From FEN-1279 sp964501535 (GTDB lineage Bacteria; Bacteroidota; Ignavibacteria; Tepidaquicellales; Tepidaquicellaceae): 64,000 nt of DNA. The notes under the pieces were generated by a model that was not told the DNA's origin, did no database searches, and worked only from the letters and a program-made list of their open reading frames with translations. The stretch is from positions 682,001 through 746,000 of the forward strand of contig CAZCSV010000001.1 in assembly GCA_964501535.1 (NCBI GenBank). Direction: 5' to 3'. Shown here one piece after another: positions 1 to 9,261 of the stretch; positions within the stretch are counted from its first letter, which is position 1; each line of letters starts with the position of its first letter. Both the position numbers and the translations under genes were made by a program.

Positions 1-550
1 TACTCCTTCCCCAGTTTTTCTTGATTAATTTCTGCGACTCGCCGATTGCATCCTTAACTCCCATATTCTCGAAAACCATTATCGGTATTATAAAATAAGT
101 AACAAATGACCATACAATTTCACCTGCATATGCGAAATATTTCGCCACCTTTATTTCCGAAAGCAGACCCATAAATAAACCAATAAAAGAGTTGAATATC
201 GCCCAATTGATTATTAAGCTTAATCTCTTAAACGATTCCTTGATTCCGTCGGAAAATTTCGGATTACCTCCGTTTAATGCAATTCTTGCACAAGCTACCG
301 TAGCCGCATTGAAAAAAGTTACAAAGATATTAAATAACAAAAACCATACTATTAATGCAATAACTACGGCTCCGCTTCCTTTCGAAATAAAGATCAAAAA
401 GACGAATGAAATAATACTGAATATCGCACCTAAAAACGGGTACCAAATCATTTTAGGGTTATTCCTGAAAACTTTTTTTGTTATATCTACTATTTTAAGT
501 TTATTCTTGAATATATCGTCTTGCTTTGCTTTAATCTTCTTATAAAACAT
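1..550 (-). CDS. Partial integral membrane protein, DUF6159-like
   Basis: An open minus-strand frame runs from an ATG at 550 off the left edge, giving 183 residues. It starts with a short charged segment (MFYKKIKAKQDD), then shows hydrophobic segments around residues 38-55, 60-75, 110-125 and 138-155. The segment FFNAATVACARIAL followed by a conserved-looking VFENMGVKDAIGESQKL and KKNWG resembles the DUF6159 family of bacterial membrane proteins of unknown role, recognised from memory. Codon and residue composition are those of a real membrane protein, whereas the plus-strand frame over the same bases reads as low-complexity. The gene is divergent from secD, with about 400 bp between the two starts. 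The C-terminus is outside the window. Confidence 0.6.
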   Translation of the reverse strand, partial: MFYKKIKAKQDDIFKNKLKIVDITKKVFRNNPKMIWYPFLGAIFSIISFVFLIFISKGSGAVVIALIVWFLLFNIFVTFFNAATVACARIALNGGNPKFSDGIKESFKRLSLIINWAIFNSFIGLFMGLLSEIKVAKYFAYAGEIVWSFVTYFIIPIMVFENMGVKDAIGESQKLIKKNWGRS

Positions 551-949
551 AATCAATTTTATATTAACTTCTTGATTGAGGGTAATTACGAATTTATTTT
601 ATTAATACGTTATAAATTTAAAAATAGATGCATTTTTTTTTATATTCAACAGATTAAGTTGTTTTAAGATTACTCATTAATACTCATATCATTTCTTCAT
701 ATCTTATATCATTGAAGAATACTTAAAAAAAATTCACTCGAATATATATAACTTTTATATTGATAATAATTAAATTTTATATAATATACAGAAACAACAT
801 TTCCAATATCACGTCAAGTAAAACACATATTTCTTCCAAAAAATACATTTTTTACTCATTTGTTCCCGAATACTTCATTGACTTTGCATTTTAATAAAAG
901 TATTTTATTGTTTGTCTATTAATAGTTAAAATTACACGGAGTTAATATT
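551..949. other. AT-rich divergent intergenic region
   Basis: About 400 bases separate the divergent starts of the left-edge membrane protein and secD. The stretch is very AT-rich and no coding frame with sensible composition is visible on either strand. It should hold promoters for both directions; the best candidate is listed for secD. No strong hairpin or repeat was seen. Confidence 0.6.
878..906 (+). promoter_or_regulatory. Candidate promoter for secD-secF
   Basis: A -35-like TTGACT (878-883) is separated by 17 bases from a -10-like TATTTT (901-906), about 44 bases before the TTG start of secD. The spacing is ideal for a housekeeping sigma factor, but the region is so AT-rich that chance matches are likely. 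Confidence 0.35.
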
Positions 950-2920
950 TTGAAGAAGAATCTCACGAGGATTATCCTTACATTAGTTTTCATTGCGGTA
1001 TCAATTGTATACCTCTGGCCGACTTATAAGGATTATACGTACAATAAAGAGCTTTCGCAACTCACAGGCAACGATAGCATAGAATATCTGAATAATAATG
1101 CCGAAAAGATACGTGAAGCAAGAGACGGAAGAATTAAACTCGGACTCGATTTAAAGGGAGGTATGTATGTGGTATTGGATGTTGACGTGGTAAAACTTCT
1201 GGAAGATGTTTCCAAGAAAAAAGATGACCCTGTCTTATTGAATATTTTGCAGGATTTGAAGAATGTTTCCGAATCATCGGATGAGAACATATTGACGATT
1301 TTTAAATCCAAACTTGCCGAAAAAAATCTCACTTTAAAAAACTATTACGGCGAGATGACGGAAGATGAATCTGCAATTGAAAAAAAATTGCAGGATGCCA
1401 TTGATAACGCAATCGAACGAGCCATCGGAGTGGTTAGAAACCGCGTAGACCGATACGGTGTAGCGGAACCGCAGATACAAAAAATCGGCAGTAAAAGAAT
1501 TATCGTCGAATTACCCGGTGTCAGCAATCCCGAAGACGTCAGGAAACTTCTAAAAGGTACCGCACTTCTGACTTTCCACCTTTTAAAAGAAGGCGAGCAG
1601 GCTGGTAAAATACTCAATGATATAAATAAAACTCTTGCAAAGATGCAGGATACATCGCTGACGAATCTTATATCGCCTTTAAATGCGGATACTACAAAGA
1701 AAAAAGATACCGTTAAAACAGCTGGCGAAAAAGATGTTAAAAAGGAAATAAAAAAGGATACTACAAAAGTAAAGAAGGATACAAAAAAAGATACTTCTAA
1801 CATAAAAAAGGATACGCTGAATACCCTGTTGGACACTTCGCTGGAATCGGATACCACAAAAGCCGCTTCAAATCCTTTTTACGAAATGTTCGACCCTGAA
1901 TTATCGCAAAGATATGGTGAACCCGTAGTCAGTATCATTAATAAGGAAAAAATCGAAAGACTTCTTAAATTACCCGAAATCGCTGCGGTGGTGCCCAGCG
2001 ATGTTACTTTCGCCTGGTCCTATAGAACTATTGAAGAAAGAGGTACGAAATTCTATTTTATGTATATCCTGAAAAAAGACCCCGAATTGACCGGAAATGT
2101 AGTTACGGATGCAAAATACACTATGGACCAGCAAAGCAGCGGTAAGCCGATTGTTACGATGGAAATGAATAGCGAAGGAACAGCCGACTGGGCTAGAATT
2201 ACAGGCGCAAATATCAATAAAAGATGCGCTATCGTCCTCGATGGCGTTGTATATTCAGCACCGGTCATCAGAAACAAAATAACAGGTGGGAACTCGATGA
2301 TAGAAGGTATGGCTAACCTCGAAGAAGCTAAACTCCTTGCTATTGTCCTACAGTCAGGTGCTTTGCCCGCTCCTTTGAAAATAATTGAAGAGCGCTCTAT
2401 TGGTCCGTCTCTTGGTGAAGACGCTATCAGGTCGGGAATTATGTCCTCGGTTATTGCGCTTCTGCTCGTCGCTTTGTTTATGATAGTCTATTACCAGTTC
2501 GGAGGCTCGATTGCAGACCTTGCTCTCGTAATTAACGTTTTATTCGTGATGGGTATTATGGCTTCTTTTAAAGCAACCCTGACAGTACCGGGTATAGCGG
2601 GTTTGATTCTTACACTCGGTATGGCTGTCGATACAAACGTTCTAATCTTTGAAAGAATACGTGAAGAACTGAAAACAGGTAAACCTATGAAAACGGCTCT
2701 GGAAATCGGTTACAAAAAAGCCTTCTCGGCAATTATTGACTCGCATATCACGAGCGTTATTACAGGAATAATATTGTATATTTATGGGTCAGGCCCGATA
2801 CAGGGTTTTGCAATTACGTTGCTTGCAGGTATTGCTTCGAATTTATTTACGGCAATTGTAATTACGCACTTTATTTTCGACATCTTACTCGAAAAAGGCA
2901 AGAAATTAACTTATGGTTAA
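950..2920 (+). CDS. secD: Protein translocase subunit SecD
   Basis: SecD works with SecF in the inner membrane and uses the proton motive force to help the Sec translocon release exported proteins. The 656-residue product has one N-terminal membrane segment (about residues 7-23), the conserved IKLGLDLKGGMYVVLDVD stretch, a large periplasmic region with RNRVDRYGVAEPQIQKIG, and five C-terminal membrane segments with the GMAVDTNVLIFERIREEL motif. It starts at TTG, with ACACGGAG a few bases upstream as a plausible ribosome site; this start gives the expected KK-plus-hydrophobic N-terminus. Residues about 247-307 are an insert built of KKDT-like repeats rich in Lys, Asp and Thr, which SecD proteins normally lack. 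secF follows 47 bases later, so SecD and SecF are separate proteins, not the fused SecDF of many Bacteroidota. Confidence 0.95.
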   Translation: MKKNLTRIILTLVFIAVSIVYLWPTYKDYTYNKELSQLTGNDSIEYLNNNAEKIREARDGRIKLGLDLKGGMYVVLDVDVVKLLEDVSKKKDDPVLLNILQDLKNVSESSDENILTIFKSKLAEKNLTLKNYYGEMTEDESAIEKKLQDAIDNAIERAIGVVRNRVDRYGVAEPQIQKIGSKRIIVELPGVSNPEDVRKLLKGTALLTFHLLKEGEQAGKILNDINKTLAKMQDTSLTNLISPLNADTTKKKDTVKTAGEKDVKKEIKKDTTKVKKDTKKDTSNIKKDTLNTLLDTSLESDTTKAASNPFYEMFDPELSQRYGEPVVSIINKEKIERLLKLPEIAAVVPSDVTFAWSYRTIEERGTKFYFMYILKKDPELTGNVVTDAKYTMDQQSSGKPIVTMEMNSEGTADWARITGANINKRCAIVLDGVVYSAPVIRNKITGGNSMIEGMANLEEAKLLAIVLQSGALPAPLKIIEERSIGPSLGEDAIRSGIMSSVIALLLVALFMIVYYQFGGSIADLALVINVLFVMGIMASFKATLTVPGIAGLILTLGMAVDTNVLIFERIREELKTGKPMKTALEIGYKKAFSAIIDSHITSVITGIILYIYGSGPIQGFAITLLAGIASNLFTAIVITHFIFDILLEKGKKLTYG

Positions 2921-2967
2921 TATTTTAAAAAAATTTTGATTAGTAAATTTAAATCGAATAAATATAA

Positions 2968-3900
2968 ATGAGAATTTTTGAAAGCACAAATATTAATTTT
3001 CTTGGAAAACGAAGATTATTTTATATCGTATCCATCTCTGTTATTGTAATTGGTATGATAGTATTGTTTTTGAAAGGAATTCCAAAAGGTATAGATTTTC
3101 AGGGAGGTACGGAATTGCAGGTCAGATTCGATAACGATGTTGATGTCCATGACGTAAGAAGTGTTATGGATAATGCTGGCTTTGTGGGAATGGAAATAAA
3201 AACAATGGGTGACAATAAAAATCTCCTTTTACGTACACCCATTCAAGGCGAAGGTCAGACCGTCTCCGATAAAATTCAGGGAGCAATTAAAACAGGCTTT
3301 CCAGGAAATAATTTCAATGTTATGAGAATCGATAAAGTCGGACCAAAAATTGGAAAAGAATTGACAGAAAATGCCCTGAAAGCTATTATCTACTCTTTGT
3401 TGGGTATATTAATATATCTTTCGTTCAGGTTTCAGTTCGTATATTCATTCGGTGCCGTCGTTGGACTTTTTCACGATGTCCTCATTACAATCTCTATGGT
3501 TGCTATTTTCGACGCAATTGTTCCGGCTTTACAATTGGAATTGACTCAAACTATGCTTGCTGCATTCCTGACATTAATTGGCTTTTCCGTTAACGATACA
3601 GTTATTGTTTTCGATAGAATCCGTGAAAATATTAAATTGTTTAAAAACGAAGATATCGAAAACGTTATGAATAAATCTATTAATGCAACTCTTAGCAGAA
3701 CTGTTATAACTAGCGGTACCGTATTCCTGACCGTGTTGGTTTTGTTTATTTTCGGCGGCGAAGTTTTGAGAGGATTTGCTTTTGTATTCGGTATCGGTAT
3801 CATTACAGGTACGTATTCATCGGTTTTCGTATCCAGTTCGATCGTTGTCGACTGGAAGCACCATGTTTTGAAAAGACAAAATAGAATTATTAGAAAATAA
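2968..3900 (+). CDS. secF: Protein translocase subunit SecF
   Basis: Partner of SecD in the Sec translocon accessory complex of the inner membrane. The 310-residue protein has the normal SecF length, an N-terminal membrane segment, the IDFQGGTELQVRF motif in the first periplasmic part, and the C-terminal multi-pass region with GFSVNDTVIVFDRIRENI. It lies 47 bases after secD on the same strand, so co-transcription is likely. The ATG has no obvious Shine-Dalgarno. A strong hairpin terminator starts 5 bases after the stop codon, ending the secDF unit. Confidence 0.95.
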   Translation: MRIFESTNINFLGKRRLFYIVSISVIVIGMIVLFLKGIPKGIDFQGGTELQVRFDNDVDVHDVRSVMDNAGFVGMEIKTMGDNKNLLLRTPIQGEGQTVSDKIQGAIKTGFPGNNFNVMRIDKVGPKIGKELTENALKAIIYSLLGILIYLSFRFQFVYSFGAVVGLFHDVLITISMVAIFDAIVPALQLELTQTMLAAFLTLIGFSVNDTVIVFDRIRENIKLFKNEDIENVMNKSINATLSRTVITSGTVFLTVLVLFIFGGEVLRGFAFVFGIGIITGTYSSVFVSSSIVVDWKHHVLKRQNRIIRK

Positions 3901-3905
3901 TTTTT

Positions 3906-3942
3906 AGGATACAGAAAAACTATTTTTTTTCTGTATCCTTTT
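3906..3942. terminator. Terminator after secF
   Basis: A perfect 14-bp inverted repeat (AGGATACAGAAAAA, 3906-3919, against 3926-3939) with a 6-base loop is followed by further T. It sits immediately behind secF and before the STAS gene. Confidence 0.8.
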
Positions 3943-3973
3943 AGATAATAATCCATTTTTAAAAAATAATAAA

Positions 3974-4297
3974 ATGGAAACAAAAAAAACAAATATAAAA
4001 ATAGAATCCAAAGATTTCGTTTCATTCGAACTGAATGAATCGGAAATCGGACTTACAAATCTGGCGGATTTAAAGGATTTGATAGACAAAGAATTAAGTG
4101 CAGGTAATGTAAATATCGTCATCGATTTGAAAAATGTTATGGTAATCAATAGTTCGGGATTAGGTATATTGATAGGATGCATGAAACGTGTAAAAAGTGC
4201 AAATGGAATCTTTAAATTACTTAATCCTCAGGAAAAAATTTCGAATTTATTTAAAATTACCAGACTTAATCTTGTTTTTGATATTGTTAAGGCTTGA
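3974..4297 (+). CDS. STAS-domain anti-anti-sigma-like protein
   Basis: A 107-residue single STAS domain of the SpoIIAA/RsbV kind. Known members bind and release a partner-switching anti-sigma kinase and are controlled by phosphorylation of one serine. Visible hallmarks are NVNIVIDLKNVMVINSSGLGIL, in which the SSG serine is the expected phosphorylation site, and the helix GCMKRVKSANGIFKLLNP. No anti-sigma kinase or sigma factor gene is next to it, so the partner must be encoded elsewhere. The gene is bounded upstream by the secF terminator; purA begins 62 bases downstream on the same strand. Confidence 0.85.
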   Translation: METKKTNIKIESKDFVSFELNESEIGLTNLADLKDLIDKELSAGNVNIVIDLKNVMVINSSGLGILIGCMKRVKSANGIFKLLNPQEKISNLFKITRLNLVFDIVKA

Positions 4298-4359
4298 CTC
4301 CCCGGTTCTTATAATGAATATTCTGAACTTTCCTTATAAATTTTTATTTATTGATAAAA

Positions 4360-5634
4360 ATGCCAAATAAAATTTCTGTTCTCGTCGGTCTTCAATGGGG
4401 TGATGAAGGTAAAGGTAAAATTGTTGATATCTTGAGTCCTCATTATGACTTCGTAGCAAGATATCAGGGCGGTGCAAATGCCGGACATACTATTGTTTTC
4501 CACGGCAAAAAATATGTTCTCCACTTAATCCCATCGGGTATCTTTACAAAAGGAATAAAATGCGTTATAGGTAATGGAACCGTATTAGACCCAGTCGCTT
4601 TGCTGGATGAAATTGATATAATAGAAAAAGAAGGGATAGACCTGAACGGAAGATTGTTTATCAGTCGCGATGCTCATCTGATACTTCCCTATCATAAAAT
4701 AATTGATGCTGTTAATGAGAGTAAATATGATAAAATCGGAACCACTAAAAAAGGAATAGGTCCTGCTTACTTTGATAAATATGCAAGACGAGGAATTAAA
4801 ATCAGTGACCTGGAAATCACCAATATTTTGAGGGAAAAAATCGATAAAAATCTTACTTACCTGAAAAGTATTTTCCCTGAATCTGAAGACTTGAAAGCAC
4901 TGTCCGCTGGAAATATATATAATGACTTGTTGAAACAATATGATAAGTTTAAAAAATATGTGGCTTTTACTCAGAAACTCCTCAATGATGCCGATAAAGA
5001 CGGAAAAAATATCCTGCTCGAAGGCGCTCAGGGCGCTTTACTCGATGTCGATTTCGGAACATATCCGTTCATTACTTCATCACACCCGACAAGCGGCGGA
5101 GCCTGTACGGGAAGCGGAATACCTCCTAACAAAATTACGAATGTAATCGGTATTTTCAAAGCATATACGACTCGCGTCGGAGAAGGTCCTTTCCCTACAG
5201 AACTTTTCGACGAAAACGGGAAAAGAATATCTGAAATCGGAAATGAATTCGGTGCAACAACAGGCAGACCTCGCAGATGCGGATGGCTTGACCTTGTCGC
5301 ACTTAAATATGCCTGTATGATAAATGGAGTAACCGAACTCGTAATCACAAAATCCGATGTCCTTGATAATTTCAGTGAAATATTCGTCTGTATAGAATAT
5401 AAAATTGGAGATGTTAATACAAATGATTTTAATACTACTGTAGATTTTCTCAAATCTGCAAAGCCCTTATATAAAAGCTTTAAGGGATGGGGTATAACTA
5501 TCAATAAAATAAGCGACTTCGATAAATTGCCTTTAGAATTTAAAGAGTATATAAAATTCATTGAAGATTATCTCGGTATCAAAATAAAATACATCTCTAC
5601 AGGTGCTTCGAGAGAAGAAATAATTACACGATAA
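4360..5634 (+). CDS. purA: Adenylosuccinate synthetase
   Basis: Catalyses GTP-dependent condensation of IMP with aspartate to adenylosuccinate, the first step from IMP to AMP, in the cytoplasm. The N-terminal GLQWGDEGKGKIVD loop binds GTP and carries the catalytic Asp; YQGGANAGHTI holds the catalytic His; STGASREE near the C-terminus and the TTGRPRRCGWLDL stretch are typical. The ATG at 4360 is preferred over a TTG at 4351 because it starts MPNKISVLVGLQ, like other PurA proteins. The resulting 424 residues match the family. It converges with the DoxX gene downstream; no purB is adjacent. Confidence 0.96.
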   Translation: MPNKISVLVGLQWGDEGKGKIVDILSPHYDFVARYQGGANAGHTIVFHGKKYVLHLIPSGIFTKGIKCVIGNGTVLDPVALLDEIDIIEKEGIDLNGRLFISRDAHLILPYHKIIDAVNESKYDKIGTTKKGIGPAYFDKYARRGIKISDLEITNILREKIDKNLTYLKSIFPESEDLKALSAGNIYNDLLKQYDKFKKYVAFTQKLLNDADKDGKNILLEGAQGALLDVDFGTYPFITSSHPTSGGACTGSGIPPNKITNVIGIFKAYTTRVGEGPFPTELFDENGKRISEIGNEFGATTGRPRRCGWLDLVALKYACMINGVTELVITKSDVLDNFSEIFVCIEYKIGDVNTNDFNTTVDFLKSAKPLYKSFKGWGITINKISDFDKLPLEFKEYIKFIEDYLGIKIKYISTGASREEIITR

Positions 5635-5684
5635 AAACGAATAATCGTACCAGGAATTTTCAAATATGCAGATTTCCGTAGCTC

Positions 5685-6248
5685 CTATGACCCTGTATTT
5701 TCAGTTTTTGTCTCTACAAACTCCGCGTCCTTTATAACAGGTTCATTTACTATCGGTGGTATCGGAGGCGACTGAGGCTGAGATGTATCTCCGACTATAC
5801 TTATCTGCCTCTTGTCTTTCTTCTTCCTGTCCAAAAGCACATCGAAAGATACAATACCTGCACCCGAAAACATAACTCCTACTGTACATGCAAGCATCAG
5901 CAAATTATAGGCAATCGGCGATACACTGTACTGAGGAGAAGTCATGAACAAACTGCCGTATGTAACTATAAATGCAATCTCAAACACACTTAATACGAAA
6001 CTCGTTAAAGGTGTCATAAATCCTATAAGGAATAATGCACCGAAAAATATTTCCGCAAACGGAAGTATGAATCCGCATATGAAAGCTAAATTATCCGATA
6101 AAATATCCAGTGATTTGATATAACCAATAAATGCTTCCACATCCATAGCTTTCTTTGCCCCTGCAATTATGAATATCATGCCTATAACGAATCTGATAAG
6201 AAAAATCCCGAATGAATTATTCCCTCTTGCTTTAAATATTAGTCCCAT
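5685..6248 (-). CDS. DoxX-family membrane protein
   Basis: A 187-residue protein with four hydrophobic segments and the DoxX/MauE-like signature RFVIGMIFIIAGAKKAMD, then FAEIFFGALFLIGFMTPL. DoxX proteins are small inner-membrane proteins often tied to redox or thiol metabolism, but the family is diverse and no specific reaction can be read here. The C-terminal 50 residues form a proline-rich, probably disordered tail (QPQSPPIPP), longer than in the minimal family. The gene converges with purA (50 bases between stops) and is divergent from mnmA, with about 90 bases between the starts. Confidence 0.75.
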   Translation of the reverse strand: MGLIFKARGNNSFGIFLIRFVIGMIFIIAGAKKAMDVEAFIGYIKSLDILSDNLAFICGFILPFAEIFFGALFLIGFMTPLTSFVLSVFEIAFIVTYGSLFMTSPQYSVSPIAYNLLMLACTVGVMFSGAGIVSFDVLLDRKKKDKRQISIVGDTSQPQSPPIPPIVNEPVIKDAEFVETKTENTGS

Positions 6249-6336
6249 AGTATTTTTTATTTCAATTTAAATAATAAATTATACTCTTACAATATATTTA
6301 ACTTTTTTGCATTAAAAATGTTTCATATTTTGCATT

Positions 6337-7416
6337 ATGAAAAATGGTGATATTACAGTTGTCGTCGCTATGAGCGGAGGAGTTGATTCCTCAGTTGCTG
6401 CTGCTTTGTTGCAAAAAGAAGGATACAACCTCATCGGAATCACTATGAAAACATGGGGGTTCGAAGATTTCCCCGAAAAAGATTCCGGCTGCTGTTCCCT
6501 CGAAACAATATACAACGCCCGTAATGTCTGCAATCAGTTGTCTATACCTCATTATACGTTCGATTTTACGGAAAGATTTAACGATACTGTGATTAAAAAT
6601 TTCATCGATGAATATATGCTCGGCAATACTCCAAATCCCTGTGTCCTATGCAATAAAGTTATTAAATGGGGCGCTTTACTCGAAAAAGCAGAATTTCTCG
6701 GCGCCCAATACATCGCAACAGGTCACTACGCAAAATTAAAACATGAAAACGGAAGGCATTTTGTTTCAGTGTCAAATGATATCAACAAAGACCAGACTTA
6801 TGCTCTCTGGCAGTTATCTCAATATGCCCTCGAAAAAACTAAATTCCCTCTTGGCGATTACACTAAACCCGAAATCAGAAAGATTGCTACCGAACTGAAC
6901 CTGAAACCTGCAGAAACCCCTGACTCTCAGGAAATTTGCTTCGTTCCGAATAATGATTATCGTGAATTGCTTGAAATCCGTGTCCCGGACTTAAAAGAAA
7001 AACTCGGGAAAGGCGACATTATTTATAAAGGGAAGAAAATCGGTGAACATAAGGGCTATCCTTATTATACAATCGGTCAAAGAAAAGGACTGAAGATTGC
7101 ACTCGGTAAACCCGTATTTGTATCTAAAATAGACGTCGGAAATAATGTAATAGTGGTCGATGATGAAGGCGGATTATATAAAAAAGAATTCATCGCAAAA
7201 GAAATTAACCTGATGAAGTACGAGAAACTCGAAAAACCCGTGAAATCAAATGTGAAAATCAGGTATAAGGATAGCGGTGCACCGGCAACTATCGAGCAAA
7301 TCGACGATTCACATGTAAAAGTGATTTTCGATGAACCTAAAAAATCAATTACACCCGGGCAATCAGCAGTGTTCTATGAAGGAGATGATGTCATAGGCGG
7401 TGGTATAATACAATGA
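6337..7416 (+). CDS. mnmA: tRNA-uridine 2-sulfurtransferase MnmA
   Basis: Transfers sulfur to C2 of the wobble uridine in tRNAs for Lys, Glu and Gln, using ATP. The 359-residue protein shows the N-type ATP pyrophosphatase loop MSGGVDSSVAAALL, the first catalytic cysteine in NPCVLCNKVIKWG, the ATGHYAKL block, the DQTYALWQL block and the second cysteine in PDSQEICFVP, followed by the C-terminal beta-barrel domain with YYTIGQRKGLKI. All catalytic elements appear intact. The tRNA-Lys(UUU) at 35.1 kb in this window is one expected substrate. A hairpin overlaps the stop codon and should end the transcript. Confidence 0.96.
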   Translation: MKNGDITVVVAMSGGVDSSVAAALLQKEGYNLIGITMKTWGFEDFPEKDSGCCSLETIYNARNVCNQLSIPHYTFDFTERFNDTVIKNFIDEYMLGNTPNPCVLCNKVIKWGALLEKAEFLGAQYIATGHYAKLKHENGRHFVSVSNDINKDQTYALWQLSQYALEKTKFPLGDYTKPEIRKIATELNLKPAETPDSQEICFVPNNDYRELLEIRVPDLKEKLGKGDIIYKGKKIGEHKGYPYYTIGQRKGLKIALGKPVFVSKIDVGNNVIVVDDEGGLYKKEFIAKEINLMKYEKLEKPVKSNVKIRYKDSGAPATIEQIDDSHVKVIFDEPKKSITPGQSAVFYEGDDVIGGGIIQ

Positions 7417-7451
7417 GTAATGAATAATAAATAATTACTCATTTTTCTTTT
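7412..7451 (+). terminator. Terminator overlapping the mnmA stop codon
   Basis: A 10-bp perfect stem (AATGAGTAAT, 7412-7421, with ATTACTCATT, 7434-7443) is followed by a T-rich run. The left arm contains the mnmA stop codon. The convergent MlaF-like gene ends about 90 bases further on. Confidence 0.65.
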
Positions 7452-7537
7452 ATTACTTTTACTTCTTTTCTACTTTAAATTCTTTACTTCTTTACCCTTC
7501 TCTTCATTCATAATCCATCATTTAGAATTCTGCATTT

Positions 7538-8272
7538 TTAAAGCTTTTTATCCGTCCTGTTCAGGAAATTCCGTATGACTGGGTCTGAAGTTTCTACAAG
7601 CTCTTTTGGTGTGCCGTGAAAATATATTTTCCCGTCTTCCATCATAGCTACCCTGTCTGCTACTTCATATACGCTGAATATATCATGAGTAACAACTATT
7701 GATGTTACCTTTAATCTTTCCGAAAGTTCCCTGATTAAATCATCTATTGCATCGCTCATTACAGGGTCGAGTCCCGTGGTCGGCTCATCATATAAAATAT
7801 ACTCGGGATTTGTTGCAAGCGCCCTCGCAAGTGATACTCTTTTTTTCATTCCTCCTGATAAATCTGCCGGCTTCATTTTTTGAATTCCAGGTAACCCTAC
7901 CAGTTCAAGCTTCTCTTCAACTATATTATCGATTTCCTTTTGCGTTAATTTTGAGTTTTCCTTTAAACCAAGCCCGATATTCTCCGCAACTGTCATCGAA
8001 TCAAACAATGCCGCACCTTGAAAAAGAAACCCGAACTTCGAACGTATCTTATAAACATCTTTCATTTTCATCTTTACTATATCTACACCTTCAAAAAAAA
8101 TTTCACCCTCATCCGGTTTTAATAACCCTATAATATGTTTCAACAATACAGATTTGCCGCAGCCGCTTTTCCCAATAACAACAAGGGTTTCACCCTTGTT
8201 AATTATTAAATTGACCCCGCAAAGTACTTCCTTCTTCCCGAATTTCTTTTTTATATTCTTTATCTCTATCAT
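7538..8272 (-). CDS. ABC transporter ATP-binding protein, MlaF-like
   Basis: A 244-residue ATPase of the Mla/Mce lipid-transport type. Visible elements are Walker A GKSGCGKSVLLKHI, the Q-loop LFQGAALFDSMTVAENIGLGL that is characteristic of MlaF, the signature LSGGMKKRVSLARAL, Walker B YILYDEPTTGLDP and the H-loop VVTHDIF. MlaF works with a permease (MlaE) and an MCE-domain substrate-binding protein (MlaD) to move phospholipids between the inner and outer membranes. Neither partner is adjacent: mnmA converges downstream and murI is divergent upstream. Either the partners are elsewhere on the chromosome, or this ATPase serves a related system. Confidence 0.85.
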   Translation of the reverse strand: MIEIKNIKKKFGKKEVLCGVNLIINKGETLVVIGKSGCGKSVLLKHIIGLLKPDEGEIFFEGVDIVKMKMKDVYKIRSKFGFLFQGAALFDSMTVAENIGLGLKENSKLTQKEIDNIVEEKLELVGLPGIQKMKPADLSGGMKKRVSLARALATNPEYILYDEPTTGLDPVMSDAIDDLIRELSERLKVTSIVVTHDIFSVYEVADRVAMMEDGKIYFHGTPKELVETSDPVIRNFLNRTDKKL

Positions 8273-8416
8273 ATTACAATTTAGTCTAATTCGGTTTTAA
8301 AAGAAATTAAGAAATTAACGGCAATAAATTATTTATTGATGCTGACTGATTCAGTTTATCCGGTAAACCTTGCCAGCTGTATTTTAATTTTCATTTAATC
8401 ACAAAATATTATTGAG

Positions 8417-8424
8417 TATATTTG
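8417..8424 (+). promoter_or_regulatory. Candidate Bacteroidota-type -7 box before murI
   Basis: TATATTTG matches the TAnnTTTG -7 element of Bacteroidota promoters and lies 19 bases before the murI ATG, which would give a short leader. No convincing -33 TTTG element was found. Confidence 0.4.
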
Positions 8425-8442
8425 CTTAATTTTAAATTAAAT

Positions 8443-9261
8443 ATGCTGACTCAAAAAAACCTTCACCGCAAACCTATTGGAGTTTTTGACTCGGGTATTG
8501 GAGGAATGACCGTTGCAAGGGCTCTTTTCGAGCTTCTCCCTAACGAAAATATTATATATCTGGGCGACACTGCAAGATTGCCTTATGGAACGAAATCTAA
8601 AGAAACTGTCATCTTATATTCTATCGAGTGTCTTAAATTTTTACTCTCGAAAAAAGTGAAAATGATAGTCGTTGCCTGTAATACTGCCTCCTCGGTCGCT
8701 GTACCTTTTCTGCAAAAAATTACAAAATTACCTGTTGAAGGAGTGATTGTACCCGGCTCGAAAAGCGCACTGGAAAAAACCGTAAATAACCGCATCGGCA
8801 TTATAGGGACACTTGGAACAATAAAAAGTAATGCTTATAAAAAAGCAATAAAAAAAATTAATCCGTCCTCTAATGTATATTCTCAACCTTGCAGTCTGTT
8901 CGTTCAGCTTGCTGAAGACGGTTGGACGGATAATAAAATTGCCCTGCTGACGGCAAAGGAATATTTGACGAACCTGACTAAATGCAATATCGACACTCTG
9001 ATTCTGGGTTGTACCCATTACCCTATTTTGAAAAATACAATTCGAAAAGTCGTGGGCAATCGCGTTCTGCTGATTGACTCGGGCGAAGAAACCGCAAAAG
9101 CCGTTAAAAGAACTCTTGAAGAAAAAAAGCTTTTAAACACACAAAGAAAAAAGGGAACTCATAAATTTTTCGTTACAGATTTCCCGAATAACTTCAAGCA
9201 AATTAGCGAAAGATTTCTTGGAAGAAGTATTCGCGATGTAAAAAAAGTAAAATTATCTTAG
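8443..9261 (+). CDS. murI: Glutamate racemase
   Basis: Interconverts L- and D-glutamate to supply D-Glu for peptidoglycan. The product has the conserved PIGVFDSGIGGMTVARAL start with the catalytic-site Asp-Ser, the YLGDTARLPYG motif, the first catalytic Cys in VACNTASSVA and the second in LGCTHYPIL. I start it at the ATG at 8443 (272 residues); an in-frame TTG at 8422 would add seven residues but falls on the candidate promoter box. It is divergent from the MlaF-like gene. pyrE follows 108 bases later on the same strand. Confidence 0.95.
   Translation: MLTQKNLHRKPIGVFDSGIGGMTVARALFELLPNENIIYLGDTARLPYGTKSKETVILYSIECLKFLLSKKVKMIVVACNTASSVAVPFLQKITKLPVEGVIVPGSKSALEKTVNNRIGIIGTLGTIKSNAYKKAIKKINPSSNVYSQPCSLFVQLAEDGWTDNKIALLTAKEYLTNLTKCNIDTLILGCTHYPILKNTIRKVVGNRVLLIDSGEETAKAVKRTLEEKKLLNTQRKKGTHKFFVTDFPNNFKQISERFLGRSIRDVKKVKLS

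Noticed and set aside
192..545. Plus-strand frame of 117 residues at the left edge
   Set aside because: It lies over a better minus-strand membrane-protein gene that runs off the window and has DUF6159-like features.
1345..1857. Minus-strand frame of 170 residues over secD
   Set aside because: Its Ser/Phe/Val-rich composition mirrors the Lys/Asp/Thr repeats of SecD on the other strand.
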